Shown one piece after another: positions 1-8,784 of a stretch of DNA of 45,817 bases (its first letter is position 1; every line of letters starts with the position of its first letter). The position numbers and the translations under genes are program-made. Below the pieces are notes generated by a model. It was not told the DNA's origin, made no database searches, and was given only the letters and a program-made list of their open reading frames with translations. The stretch covers positions 1 through 45,817 of the forward strand of contig JBCDED010000024.1 in the NCBI GenBank assembly GCA_039179985.1. The letters run 5' to 3'. This stretch comes from JBCCMQ01 sp039179985 (GTDB lineage Bacteria > Pseudomonadota > Alphaproteobacteria > Rhodobacterales > Rhodobacteraceae).

Positions 1-93
1 AATAAACACCTATTCCGCCAAGCCCTTTACAGAAAAGGAAATTTCTGGGAGTTTGGCGGCGTTCAAAGAGATAGGGGGCGAAGAGGACCGAAG

Positions 94-372
94 ATGTTTC
101 GTGCTGTTCTGATCGCTGCCCTTGTGGTTTTCGCCCCGGTAGTCATGGCCCAAGAGGCGCCGGAGAGGGCCACCTCTATCGAGGTGACGTCTGGCCCGGG
201 CGGCGCAATTTACCGACCGACCGTCGGGCCCGCCAGCAGCGCCACGCGCACCCGTGTCTGGCCGGTTTCGCCCCTGAACGGGTATCCTGTCCCGCCCGGT
301 TACAAGGTCGCCTGGGACGATGGCAGGCTCAACCCGAACCGGGGTCCGGGCCGCGCACCTCCGGGACGCTGA
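94..372 (+). CDS. small exported protein, unknown function
   Basis: A 92-residue protein with a clear N-terminal signal peptide: a hydrophobic stretch at residues 4-18 ending in VMA-QEA, so cleavage near residue 20 and export to the periplasm are expected. The mature part is short, rich in Pro and Gly, and ends with the segment YKVAWDDGRLNPNRG, which resembles the tails of other small exported rhodobacterial proteins; that resemblance is from memory. An AGAGGA ribosome binding site lies just upstream of the ATG. It converges with the next gene, leaving five bases between them. No enzymatic motif is visible and the function is unknown. Confidence 0.65.
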   Translation: MFRAVLIAALVVFAPVVMAQEAPERATSIEVTSGPGGAIYRPTVGPASSATRTRVWPVSPLNGYPVPPGYKVAWDDGRLNPNRGPGRAPPGR

Positions 373-377
373 GATCG

Positions 378-1391
378 TCAGGCGTCGCAGATCCCCTGCA
401 GCCGGACCCAATCCCTATCTTCGAGCACAAGCGTTGGCGCTTGCGTCAGAAATGGATCGGCCTCGATCAGCCCGAGCGTCGTCTCCCCGGAGACGTCGCG
501 CGCATAGGCGTATGGGGTGCTCGCGACCAGTGCCTGGGCAAAGGCCGTGAGAAGGGCGTCGTCCGGCACGGGCGCCGGGGTCGCTGAGAGAATGCTTTCC
601 GCATGTGCGCGGCGGGCTGCCTCAGGCAGAATACCGGTCGTCAACAGGCGGAACGTGGCCCCCAGGCCCGTGCCCTCAAGAAGCTCGCGCAATGGGTCGT
701 ACTGTGCGGCGCGCAGATCCTCGGCCAGGATGTAACCCGCCAGCACTTCCGGCCCTTCGTAGTCTTCCACCAGTCTTCGGTTCATCAAGAGGATGCCGCC
801 GGGTAGATGGGCCGAGGCAATAGGTCCGCCGACAATCAAAATCCGGCCGGCTTTCCCCGGTCGCAGGCGCAAATGCAACCGGTGCAGGACCTGTTGCCCC
901 ACGCTGTCGCCGCAGGGTTCTCCCACGATGCGCGCAAGGTCGGCAGACAGGTCGTCTCCGATGTCGGCGCGGCGGCTATCGGGCACGACCGAGGCCGTGT
1001 AGCCCACCATGGCGCCGGGCAGCCAGAGCACCGCCCCGATTAAGAGTGCAATCAACACGGTGACTGTGATCAGCCGGCGTAGGTGTCCCGGTTTCGGGCG
1101 CCTGCGTTCGAGGGCTGTCTGTACCTTCGACAGCGCCTCGACCATCAGGCTTTCCTCCACTTCGAGGGTTTCATCGGTGTCGGGCGATGCTGCAAAGGCT
1201 GCGGGTGTCTGGCCAGGGTTGATGCGCCTTATGGCGGCCAGAGACCAATGGGTGTGCACGCGGCCTGCGGTATCGCTGATTGTCAGCGTCGCTTCGCCAA
1301 GCGACACCGTGACATCGCGCCGCTGGGCCTCAGCGGTTTCGCGCCAAACGCCAGGGGCCTCCAGCCGGTCGAATTGATCCAGCGCCGTCAT
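378..1391 (-). CDS. membrane protein with degenerate M48-like peptidase domain
   Basis: A 337-residue protein with a cytoplasmic N-terminal part (about 1-105), one strong membrane helix (about 108-132, rich in Leu, Ile and Val) and a C-terminal domain. The segment HLPGGILLMNRRLVEDYEG resembles the strand-turn-helix of M48 metallopeptidases (NAFALPGG...), which lies just before the HExxH zinc motif. At the expected place of HEIGH this protein reads AEDLR, so the zinc ligands are missing. I infer a pseudo-peptidase or scaffold, not an active protease. It lies downstream of the acyl-CoA synthetase on the same strand, 82 bases away, and could be co-transcribed with it. The fold assignment is by eye only. 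Confidence 0.7.
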   Translation of the reverse strand: MTALDQFDRLEAPGVWRETAEAQRRDVTVSLGEATLTISDTAGRVHTHWSLAAIRRINPGQTPAAFAASPDTDETLEVEESLMVEALSKVQTALERRRPKPGHLRRLITVTVLIALLIGAVLWLPGAMVGYTASVVPDSRRADIGDDLSADLARIVGEPCGDSVGQQVLHRLHLRLRPGKAGRILIVGGPIASAHLPGGILLMNRRLVEDYEGPEVLAGYILAEDLRAAQYDPLRELLEGTGLGATFRLLTTGILPEAARRAHAESILSATPAPVPDDALLTAFAQALVASTPYAYARDVSGETTLGLIEADPFLTQAPTLVLEDRDWVRLQGICDA

Positions 1392-1473
1392 CTTATGCTT
1401 TGGGCTTTGCTCGGATTGCCTCTATGCGCGGAAAAGTACCTCACTCGGGCGCAAGCGGCAATCTTGCCGGTGT

Positions 1474-3102
1474 TCAAAGCGTCTTGGCGACGGCACGCAG
1501 TTCAAACTTCTGGATTTTTCCCGTCGATGTTTTTGGAAGCTCTTGAAACACGACAGCCTTCGGCGTCTTGAAGCCCGCCAGCCTTTCGCGGGCAAAGGCG
1601 ATCAGTTCGGCCTCATCGGCGCTGGCGCCGTCCTTCAGTTCCACGAAAGCGCAAGGCACCTCGCCCCATTTCTCGTCCGGTCGCGCAACCACCGCACAGA
1701 GCAGCACGGCAGGGTGGTGCATGAGCACGCCTTCAACCTCGACGGAACTCACGTTTTCCCCGCCAGAAATAATGATGTCTTTGGCGCGGTCGGCGATCTG
1801 CAGATGCGTATCGGGGTACTGGATAGCGATATCGCCGGAGTGGAAGTATCCGCCGTCAAAGGCTTCCGCGGTCGCCTCGGGGTTCTTGTAGTAGCCCTTC
1901 ATCACCGTGTTTCCCCGGATCATGATTTCGCCCTGAGTGGCGCCGTCCATGGGTGTCTGGACCATGTCAGAGGACATGGCGGTGATGTCTTCGACCATGG
2001 GCATCGGCACGCCCTGGCGCGCCTTGATCGCAGCCTGCTCCTCGGTGGGTAACTTGTCCCACGCCTCGTTGTTCCACAGGCATTCCGTCACGTGCCCATA
2101 GGTCTCGGTCAGCCCGTAGACCTGCGTGACGTTAAAGCCGAGCGCTTCGATCGCCGCCAATGTCGCGGCGGCGGGCGGCGCGCCGGCGGTAAAGACCTCC
2201 ACCGTGCGGTCGAACGCCCGCCTTTCCCCAGCAGGGGCATTGACGATCATGTTCAGCACAATGGGGGCACCGCCGAAGTGGGTGACGCCTTCATCGGCGA
2301 TGGCATCGTAGATGGCCTTGGCCGTGATATCGCGGCAGCAGACGACGGTTCCGCCCAAAAGCGGCATCATCCAGGTGTGGTTCCAGCCATTGCAGTGAAA
2401 GAGCGGGACGATGGCCAGAAAACGTGGATGCAGGATCATGCGCCACGAAATGACCGTTCCCATGGTCATCAGATAGGCGCCGCGGTGGTGATAGACGACA
2501 CCCTTGGGGCGCCCTGTGGTGCCCGATGTGTAGTTGAGCGCCAGGCTTTCCCATTCGTCTTCGGGCTGACGCCAGGCATAGGTCGGGTCGCCCAAAGTCA
2601 ACAGGTCTTCGTAGGTCATGTGACGCCCGGATGCCGGGAAACCGGCCTGTGCATCCGGCACCTCGATGATCTTTGGACCGGGTCCTTCGAGCGCAGCGAT
2701 AGCGGCCTCCGAGAGGGGCAGGAACTGGGTATCCACAAGCACCGCTTTCGCCTCGCCATGGGAAAAGATGTAGGCGACCGTGTCGGTGTCGAGCCGAATG
2801 TTGATGGTATTCAGCACACCGCCCATAGCCGGGACACCGAAGTGCGCTTCGGCGTGCGCGGGGATGTTTGGTAGAAGCGTGGCGACCACGTTGCCCGGCC
2901 TTAGACCAAGCGTCTCTAACCCTGAGGCAAGGCGGCTGACCCGTTCCTTGTAGTCCCGGTAGGTCGACCGGAAGCTACCGTAGACCAGCGCTTCACGGTC
3001 CGGAAAGACCCGCGCTGCGCGAGCAAGGTGCGAGAGTGGTGTCAGCGGAACGTAGTTCGCGGCACGCTTGTCGAGCCCTTTTTCGTCGGCCAGCCAGCCC
3101 AT
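1474..3102 (-). CDS. AMP-forming acyl-CoA synthetase
   Basis: A 542-residue ANL-superfamily ligase that activates a carboxylic acid to its CoA thioester through an acyl-adenylate. The AMP-binding loop YTSGTTGRPKG is at residues 191-201. The segment VPLFHCNGW, the A5-type motif YGLTETYG, and the C-terminal STGK lysine (near residue 529) are all intact. The length is normal for the family. The sequence looks most like the medium-chain acyl-activating type (related to plant AAE enzymes), so short or medium fatty or branched acids are likely substrates; this is inference. It is divergent from the DMT transporter, with 83 bases between the starts, and lies near the beta-oxidation operon that would use its products. 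Confidence 0.9.
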   Translation of the reverse strand: MGWLADEKGLDKRAANYVPLTPLSHLARAARVFPDREALVYGSFRSTYRDYKERVSRLASGLETLGLRPGNVVATLLPNIPAHAEAHFGVPAMGGVLNTINIRLDTDTVAYIFSHGEAKAVLVDTQFLPLSEAAIAALEGPGPKIIEVPDAQAGFPASGRHMTYEDLLTLGDPTYAWRQPEDEWESLALNYTSGTTGRPKGVVYHHRGAYLMTMGTVISWRMILHPRFLAIVPLFHCNGWNHTWMMPLLGGTVVCCRDITAKAIYDAIADEGVTHFGGAPIVLNMIVNAPAGERRAFDRTVEVFTAGAPPAAATLAAIEALGFNVTQVYGLTETYGHVTECLWNNEAWDKLPTEEQAAIKARQGVPMPMVEDITAMSSDMVQTPMDGATQGEIMIRGNTVMKGYYKNPEATAEAFDGGYFHSGDIAIQYPDTHLQIADRAKDIIISGGENVSSVEVEGVLMHHPAVLLCAVVARPDEKWGEVPCAFVELKDGASADEAELIAFARERLAGFKTPKAVVFQELPKTSTGKIQKFELRAVAKTL

Positions 3103-3185
3103 ACGGGTCCTCCCTCTGTCTTGCCGGGCCGTGTTTAATGCCCTAGCCCAAGGTCTTAGGGAAGCGCAGAAGGACAGGCAAGCAG

Positions 3186-4124
3186 ATGGCCGAACACAGA
3201 GGCACCGATCACCCTACCGGCGCGGCACTCGCCGTGCTGGCGGGGATGGCTGTGATCAGCCTGGTCGACAGCTTCATCGCTATGCTGTCGGATCTTGCGG
3301 GGCTCTGGCAGTTCCACCTGCTGCGCACTTGCATTGCCTTGCCCTTGCTCTGGGCCTTTTGCGCGTGGCGTGGTCAGAACCTGCGTCCGAAGTCCTACGT
3401 GAACGTTGCTCTGCGAAGCCTGTTCATCTCTACCGCGATGGTTGTCTACTTCGGCTCGCTCGGCGTATTACCCGTGGCGCAAGCCGCTGCGGGGCTCTTT
3501 ACCTCGCCGATCTTCGTTATCCTAATCAGCATTTTCGCGCTGCGTATGCGGATCGGGCCGTTTCGTATCGCCGCCGTTGCGCTCGGGTTCCTGGGCACGC
3601 TCCTGGTTCTCGGACCCGAGGCGCGGGGGCTTGGGTTATTCAGCCTTGTCCCCGTCTTTGCCGGCTTCTTCTATGCGCTCGGCGCTTTGGCGACTCGGCA
3701 TCTTTGCGGCGAAGAGGATCTGGCGCCGCTGGTCTTTGGATCGTTCCTCTTTCTTGGGATTTGGGGCCTGATCGGGTCCATCGTTCTGGCCTTGGTTGAT
3801 CCAGTGGTCCCGGACGGGCCCGCGCGGTTTTTGCTTTTGCCCTGGCAACCGTCGACCACCTTGATGTGGGTGCTGATTGCCGTGCAGGCCGTGGGTGCGC
3901 TGATTGGTGTGATTTTTTTGACGCGCGGATATCAACTGGCCGAGGCGTCCTTTGTGGCGGTCTGGGAGTACTCTCTGCTCGTCTTTGCTGCCTTCTGGGG
4001 GGTCTTACTTTTCGGGCAGGCGGTCAGCTTGACGACGGGTGTCGGGATCGCTCTGATCCTTGCATCCGGTCTCTTGCTTGCCAAATCTGCGGCCCGCGCG
4101 CGGCACGCCTCTGCGGTGGCATGA
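3186..4124 (+). CDS. DMT/EamA family transporter
   Basis: A 312-residue inner-membrane protein made almost entirely of hydrophobic helices (about ten), in two homologous halves as in EamA-domain drug/metabolite transporters. The family usually exports amino acids or other small metabolites, but nothing here fixes the substrate. A purine-rich AAGGACAG sits upstream of the ATG. The stop codon overlaps the start of the following sulfotransferase gene in an ATGA arrangement, so the two are translationally coupled. This pairing of an exporter with a sulfotransferase may be functional or may just be a small operon. Confidence 0.88.
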   Translation: MAEHRGTDHPTGAALAVLAGMAVISLVDSFIAMLSDLAGLWQFHLLRTCIALPLLWAFCAWRGQNLRPKSYVNVALRSLFISTAMVVYFGSLGVLPVAQAAAGLFTSPIFVILISIFALRMRIGPFRIAAVALGFLGTLLVLGPEARGLGLFSLVPVFAGFFYALGALATRHLCGEEDLAPLVFGSFLFLGIWGLIGSIVLALVDPVVPDGPARFLLLPWQPSTTLMWVLIAVQAVGALIGVIFLTRGYQLAEASFVAVWEYSLLVFAAFWGVLLFGQAVSLTTGVGIALILASGLLLAKSAARARHASAVA

Positions 4125-4771
4125 TCTACTCGCGCGGCAGGGGCTACATTTTCGTCCACATCCCCAAGACCGGGGGCACGTCCATGGCGCGCGCGCTGGA
4201 GAACCGCGCCATGAAGGACGATCTTCTCGTCGGCGACACGCCAAAAGCGCGGCGGCGCAAACGGCGACTGCGGGACATCACGACATCGGGCAGGCTTTGG
4301 AAGCACAGCACGCTGGCCGATGGCATCGGTCTCTACACCGAAGCCGAGGCGCGCGCCGCCTTTGTCTTCACCATGGTGCGCAATCCCTGGGACCGCATGG
4401 TCAGCTATTACTACTGGCTGCGGTCCCAAAGCTTCGCCCATCCGGCGGTCGGGAAAGCGAAGGTTCTGACCTTCGAAGACTTTCTTGACGATCCGGACAC
4501 GCAGCAGGCATTGGCGGGTACGCCTTACGGCTCATACGTCACGCTGGGTGGCTGCGAACGCTGCGATCTTTTTATCCGGCTTGAGTATCTGGCAGAGGAT
4601 GTGCCGACGCTGTCCGCGCACCTGGGCTTCACCCTGGATCCGATGCACCGCGACAACGCATCGGAACGGACGCGGGACTGGCGGATCTACTATACCGACC
4701 GGACCGCCGATCTGGTCGGCGGCCTTGCAGCCGCCGACATTTCGCGTTTCGGCTATACCTTCGATCCCTAG
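4121..4771 (+). CDS. sulfotransferase family protein
   Basis: A 216-residue protein with the two PAPS-binding motifs of the sulfotransferase fold. The 5'-phosphosulfate loop is HIPKTGGTSM near residues 12-21, and the 3'-phosphate motif is RNPWDRMVSYYYWL near residue 87. It would transfer sulfate from PAPS to a hydroxyl or amino group of a polysaccharide, lipid or small acceptor; the acceptor is unknown. The start used here overlaps the DMT transporter stop (ATGA). The frame stays open further upstream inside the transporter gene, but that part is a shadow. The stop shares a CTAG with the stop of fadJ on the opposite strand. Confidence 0.88.
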   Translation: MIYSRGRGYIFVHIPKTGGTSMARALENRAMKDDLLVGDTPKARRRKRRLRDITTSGRLWKHSTLADGIGLYTEAEARAAFVFTMVRNPWDRMVSYYYWLRSQSFAHPAVGKAKVLTFEDFLDDPDTQQALAGTPYGSYVTLGGCERCDLFIRLEYLAEDVPTLSAHLGFTLDPMHRDNASERTRDWRIYYTDRTADLVGGLAAADISRFGYTFDP

Positions 4772-6972
4772 GCGGCCGCCTTGGTCTCGGGCCCGAAACG
4801 GCCGTAGAAGGTTTCGCCCTTTTCGGCCAAATCCGTCAGCAGCGCCGGGGCTGCGAAGCGGTCGCCGAAGGGGGCAAGTCCTGCGCAGATTTCCACGGCC
4901 CGCTTTGCGCCAATCATGTCAAGCCAGCCGAACGGACCGCCGGACCAGGGCATGAAACCCCAGCCGAGGATCGCGCCGACGTCGCCTTCGCGGATATCTG
5001 TCAGAACCCCCTCTTCCAGGGCGCGCACGGCTTCAAGGACCTGCGCCATGATCAGGCGGTGCTGGACCGTCGCCAGGTCGGGCTGTTCGGGGACATGGGG
5101 GTAGGCCTCGGCCAGACCCGGCCAAAGCCCGGTGCGTTTGCCCTTGTCGTCGTAGTCGTAGAACCCGGCGTTCGCCTTGCGCCCCATGCGCCCGGCGTCC
5201 GCCATGGCAAAAACAACGGTGTCGACCGCATCGTCGGGATAGGCCTCGCCCATGGCGGCCTTTGTTGCCTTGGCGATCTTGACGCCGAGGTCGATCGATG
5301 TCTCATCGACCAGTTGTAGCGGCCCGAGCGGCATGCCAAGCAGCTTTGCGCCATTCTCCACCAGTGCCGGCGTCACGCCTTCGCCCACCATCCGGATGCC
5401 TTCGTTTATATAGGGGATGATGCAGCGGTTGGCGTAGAAGAAGCGGGCGTCGTTGACGACGATCGGCGTCTTGCGGATCTGGCGCACGAAGTCGAGCGCT
5501 TTCGCCACGGCGCGGTCGCCAGTCGCTTTGCCCTTGATGATTTCGACTAGCATCATCTTGTCGACGGGGCTGAAGAAATGGATGCCGATGAACTGTTCGG
5601 GCCGTTTGCTGGCACCGGCGAGTTCCGTGATGGGCAGGGTAGAGGTGTTGGTGGCAAAGATGCAGTCCTCGCTGACAACCTCTTCCACTTTCCGCGTAAC
5701 CTCTGCTTTGATGCCCGGGTCCTCGAAGACCGCTTCAACGATCAGGTCACAGCCGTTCAGGGCCGCGTAGTCGGTGGTGGCGGTTATCCGGCCAAGGACT
5801 TGGGTTTTCTTTTCCTCGGTGACCTTCTTGCGCTGGATGCCCTTGTCGAGGATGCTCTCGGAATGCGCCTTGCCGCGATCGGCCGCTTCCTGCGCCTGAT
5901 CCAGAAGTACAACGTCGATACCGGCGTCGGCGGACACATAGGCGATCCCGGCGCCCATCATGCCTGCACCCAGAACGCCGACCTTCTGCACCTTCTGGTC
6001 GGGCACGCCTGCGGGCCGTACGGCACCTTTCTCCAGCGCTTCTTTGTTGATGAAGAGCGACCGGATCATTGCCGAAGAGGTCGGGTCCATCAGGACATGG
6101 GTGAACCAGCGCGCCTCGATCTTTAGGGCGGTGTCAAATGGCACCTGCGCGCCTTCATAAATCGACGACAAGAGTGCCTTTGCCGCAGGGTAGACGCCCT
6201 TTGTCTTGCCATTGACCATGGCCGAGGCGCCGACAAAGGTCATGAAACCGGCCGGGTGATAGGGCGCGCCGCCAGGCATCTTCCAGCCCTTTTGATCCCA
6301 GGGTTTCACGATATCGGCGTCGGTCGCCTCCAGGACCCAGGCCTTTGCGCGGTCGAGAAGTTCGTCTGCCGGAACAATCTCGTCGATGAGCTGCGCGGCC
6401 TTCGCTTTAGCCGGGTCAAGCATCTTGCCTTCCAGAAGCACCGGCGAAGCGGCCATGGCGCCGACCATGCGGGAATAGCGGGTTGTGCCGCCGCCGCCGG
6501 GGAAGAGACCAACGAGGATTTCGGGCAGTCCGATCTTGCCCTTTGGATTATCCGCCATGAAGCGGCGGTGGCAGGCCAGCGCGATTTCCGTGCCAATCCC
6601 GGCACAGAGACCGGGGATGGCTGCGGCGACAGGCTTGCCGCCCTTGTTTGTTTTGGGGTCGAGCCCGGCGCGTTCCACTTTCCTCAGGATACGGTGCCCG
6701 TTCATGGTAAAGTCGAACATGGCTTTGGCAGGGGCATCGCCACCTTCCTCGCGCAAGCGCGCCAGCACGTTCAGGTCCATACCACCTGCGAAAGTCGGTT
6801 TGCCGGACGTCAGGACGATCCCTTTGACGGTCTCATCCGCAAGCGCCTTGTCAATGAGCTCTTCGAACACGGCGAAGGCTTCGCGTGTCAGGACGTTCAT
6901 GGATTTCGATTGCACGTCCCAGGTGATCGTAGCGACACCCTGGTCGTCGAGGTCGTAGGTGAAATCGGTCAT
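4768..6972 (-). CDS. fadJ: fatty-acid oxidation alpha subunit (enoyl-CoA hydratase / 3-hydroxyacyl-CoA dehydrogenase)
   Basis: A 734-residue bifunctional enzyme of cytoplasmic beta-oxidation. The N-terminal crotonase domain (about 1-290) has its acidic pair at E129 (GIGTEIALAC) and E151 (GLPEILVGLFPG). The NAD-binding fold of the dehydrogenase starts at about 331 with GVLGAGMMGAG, and the catalytic His is H465 in IGIHFFSPVDKM. The order and length match the FadB/FadJ family. It is the last gene of a minus-strand operon that also holds thiolase and acyl-CoA dehydrogenase, so the whole beta-oxidation spiral is encoded together. Its stop overlaps that of the convergent sulfotransferase gene. Whether it is FadB-like or FadJ-like in complex formation cannot be told. 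Confidence 0.95.
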   Translation of the reverse strand: MTDFTYDLDDQGVATITWDVQSKSMNVLTREAFAVFEELIDKALADETVKGIVLTSGKPTFAGGMDLNVLARLREEGGDAPAKAMFDFTMNGHRILRKVERAGLDPKTNKGGKPVAAAIPGLCAGIGTEIALACHRRFMADNPKGKIGLPEILVGLFPGGGGTTRYSRMVGAMAASPVLLEGKMLDPAKAKAAQLIDEIVPADELLDRAKAWVLEATDADIVKPWDQKGWKMPGGAPYHPAGFMTFVGASAMVNGKTKGVYPAAKALLSSIYEGAQVPFDTALKIEARWFTHVLMDPTSSAMIRSLFINKEALEKGAVRPAGVPDQKVQKVGVLGAGMMGAGIAYVSADAGIDVVLLDQAQEAADRGKAHSESILDKGIQRKKVTEEKKTQVLGRITATTDYAALNGCDLIVEAVFEDPGIKAEVTRKVEEVVSEDCIFATNTSTLPITELAGASKRPEQFIGIHFFSPVDKMMLVEIIKGKATGDRAVAKALDFVRQIRKTPIVVNDARFFYANRCIIPYINEGIRMVGEGVTPALVENGAKLLGMPLGPLQLVDETSIDLGVKIAKATKAAMGEAYPDDAVDTVVFAMADAGRMGRKANAGFYDYDDKGKRTGLWPGLAEAYPHVPEQPDLATVQHRLIMAQVLEAVRALEEGVLTDIREGDVGAILGWGFMPWSGGPFGWLDMIGAKRAVEICAGLAPFGDRFAAPALLTDLAEKGETFYGRFGPETKAAA

Positions 6973-7002
6973 TTTAGGTCTCCGGTAAAATGGGCGTCGG
7001 CC

Positions 7003-7473
7003 TCAGGAGGTGAAAGGAAAACCCTGGCCGGGTGGGATATCGGGCAGGCCTAAGGGCCAGACCGCATCCATGGCCGGTTTAACGATTTTTGCGCAGTGCC
7101 ATTCCGTGCCGACTTTCCGGAACGTTGCCCGGGCAACGTAGGGGGGCACCAGCCGTGCAGTTCCGCGCAAAACATGGGTGGAGTGTTCGCCTTCAAGCAC
7201 ATCCTCGGCCGCAAGCCGTGCGGAAATCGCCAAGCGGAAATAGGCAGTACAACCGGCCTGTCCGAGCGCTTCTGCATGGTGATGGATTATCGTGTGAACC
7301 ATGTCTTTTGTGTCGAGGGTGAGGTTGGCGAGTTCGGTCGTAAGGGTGAAGGGAATGGACAGGCGTGCCGCGACGAAGTCGGCGTCACCGTCCATGAGGG
7401 CCTGGGAAAATCCGTCGATCACGGACTGATAGGTCTGTTTTGCCAGCGCGTCGCCTTTGGTGTCCTCCTTCAC
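7003..7473 (-). CDS. NTF2-like fold protein in the beta-oxidation operon
   Basis: A 156-residue soluble protein without a signal peptide. The pattern (an N-terminal helix with SVIDGFSQALMDGDADFVAARLSIPF, then alternating strands) suggests an NTF2/SnoaL-like alpha+beta barrel; this is a by-eye call. The start is GTG with AGGAG nine bases upstream; an ATG is not available. It lies between thiolase and fadJ, 30 bases from fadJ. Its role in fatty-acid oxidation is unknown; a ligand-binding or accessory function is possible. Confidence 0.75.
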   Translation of the reverse strand: MKEDTKGDALAKQTYQSVIDGFSQALMDGDADFVAARLSIPFTLTTELANLTLDTKDMVHTIIHHHAEALGQAGCTAYFRLAISARLAAEDVLEGEHSTHVLRGTARLVPPYVARATFRKVGTEWHCAKIVKPAMDAVWPLGLPDIPPGQGFPFTS

Positions 7474-7501
7474 CGGGCGCTCCTTCGGATTACGGTTGCG
7501 G

Positions 7502-7527
7502 ACCCGCGCAGCGCACTGCGCGCGGGC
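7502..7527. repeat. GC-rich hairpin in the thiolase to NTF2-like gap
   Basis: The 78-base gap between thiolase and the NTF2-like gene holds an imperfect inverted repeat, ACCCGCGCAG / CTGCGCGCGGGCT, with a four-base CGCA loop and one bulged position. It has no U tract, so it is a poor intrinsic terminator. It is flanked by direct copies of TACGGTTG at 7491-7498 and 7528-7535. It may stabilise or attenuate the operon transcript. Confidence 0.5.
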
Positions 7528-7551
7528 TACGGTTGGTGTCAGGGCCGTGGG

Positions 7552-8763
7552 TCACAGGCGCTCGATAATTGTGGCGGCGCCCATGCCGGAGGCCACGCAG
7601 AGCGTCGCCAGCCCGGTTTCCTTGTCGGCCCGCTCCAATTCGTCCAAAAGCGTGCCGAGGATCATCGCGCCCGTCGCACCAAGCGGATGGCCCATTGCGA
7701 TGGCGCCGCCGTTCACGTTCAGCTGGCCATGATCCACGTCAAAGGCCTGCATGAAGCGCAGGACGACGGACGAAAACGCCTCGTTGACCTCGAAAAGATC
7801 GATGTCGCTGATGCTCATGCCGTTTTCCGCCAGGATCTTCTCGGTCACCGGAACAGGGCCAGTCAACATGATCGTCGGGTCGGTGCCGATTTTTGCCGTT
7901 GCCTTGATGCGGGCCCGGGGTTTCAGCCCGTGGGCTTCGCCGAACTCCTTGTTGCCGATCAATACCGCAGCAGAGCCGTCAACAATGCCCGAAGAATTCC
8001 CCGCGTGGTGGATATGGTTGATCTTTTCCAGGTGCGGGTACTTCATCAGTGCCACCGCATCAAAACCGGGCATCACTTCGCCCATGTCCTTGAACGAGGC
8101 CTTGAGCCCGCCGAGCGCCTGCATATCCGTGCCCGGGCGCATGTATTCGTCCTTTTCAAGGATCGGCAAGCCGTTCTGATCTTCGACGCGGATGACCGAT
8201 TTGGCGAAACGCTGGTCCTCCCAGGCCGCTGCGGCGCGTTTCTGGCTTTCAACTGCAAAAAGGTCGGCATCGTCGCGCGAAAATCCGAATTCGGTTGCGA
8301 TGATGTCGGCGGCGATGCCTTGCGGCACAAAGTAGGTTTTCATGGCGACCGTGGGGTCCACGGCAATAGCGGCACCATCCGATCCCATGGGCACGCGGCT
8401 CATCATCTCGACGCCGCCGGCCACGTAGGCCTGTCCGGCGCCCGCTTTCACCTGGTTGGCGGCCAGGTTCACGGCCTCAAGACCCGAGGCGCAGAAGCGA
8501 TTGATGGAGAGGCCGGGTACGCCTTCGCCGTAGTCGGAGGCCAGTACCGCCGTCCGGGCCAGCGCGCCACCCTGTTCCTTGACCTGCGTGACATTGCCCC
8601 AAATCACATCTTCGATCTTAGAGGTGTCCAGGTGGTTGCGGTCTTTAACCGCGTTCAGCGTCTGCGCCGAGAGGCTGACGGCGGTCACTTCATGCAGGCT
8701 GCCGTCGGCACGGCCTTTGCCGCGCGGTGTCCGGACGGCGTCGTAGATGTAAGCTTCGGTCAT
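7552..8763 (-). CDS. fadA: acetyl-CoA acyltransferase (thiolase)
   Basis: A 403-residue thiolase that cleaves 3-ketoacyl-CoA with CoA to give acetyl-CoA and a shortened acyl-CoA. The nucleophilic cysteine is C91 in NRFCASGLEA, the active-site histidine H359 lies in GGAIAMGHPLG, and the second cysteine C389 lies in CVASGMGAA. All catalytic residues are intact and the length is normal. It sits in the middle of the minus-strand beta-oxidation operon, downstream of the glutathione transferase gene and upstream of fadJ. An acetoacetyl-CoA thiolase role (PhaA/AtoB type) cannot be excluded from sequence, but the operon favours fatty-acid degradation. Confidence 0.93.
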   Translation of the reverse strand: MTEAYIYDAVRTPRGKGRADGSLHEVTAVSLSAQTLNAVKDRNHLDTSKIEDVIWGNVTQVKEQGGALARTAVLASDYGEGVPGLSINRFCASGLEAVNLAANQVKAGAGQAYVAGGVEMMSRVPMGSDGAAIAVDPTVAMKTYFVPQGIAADIIATEFGFSRDDADLFAVESQKRAAAAWEDQRFAKSVIRVEDQNGLPILEKDEYMRPGTDMQALGGLKASFKDMGEVMPGFDAVALMKYPHLEKINHIHHAGNSSGIVDGSAAVLIGNKEFGEAHGLKPRARIKATAKIGTDPTIMLTGPVPVTEKILAENGMSISDIDLFEVNEAFSSVVLRFMQAFDVDHGQLNVNGGAIAMGHPLGATGAMILGTLLDELERADKETGLATLCVASGMGAATIIERL

Positions 8764-8784
8764 GGGAGCGATCCTCGCTGGGTG

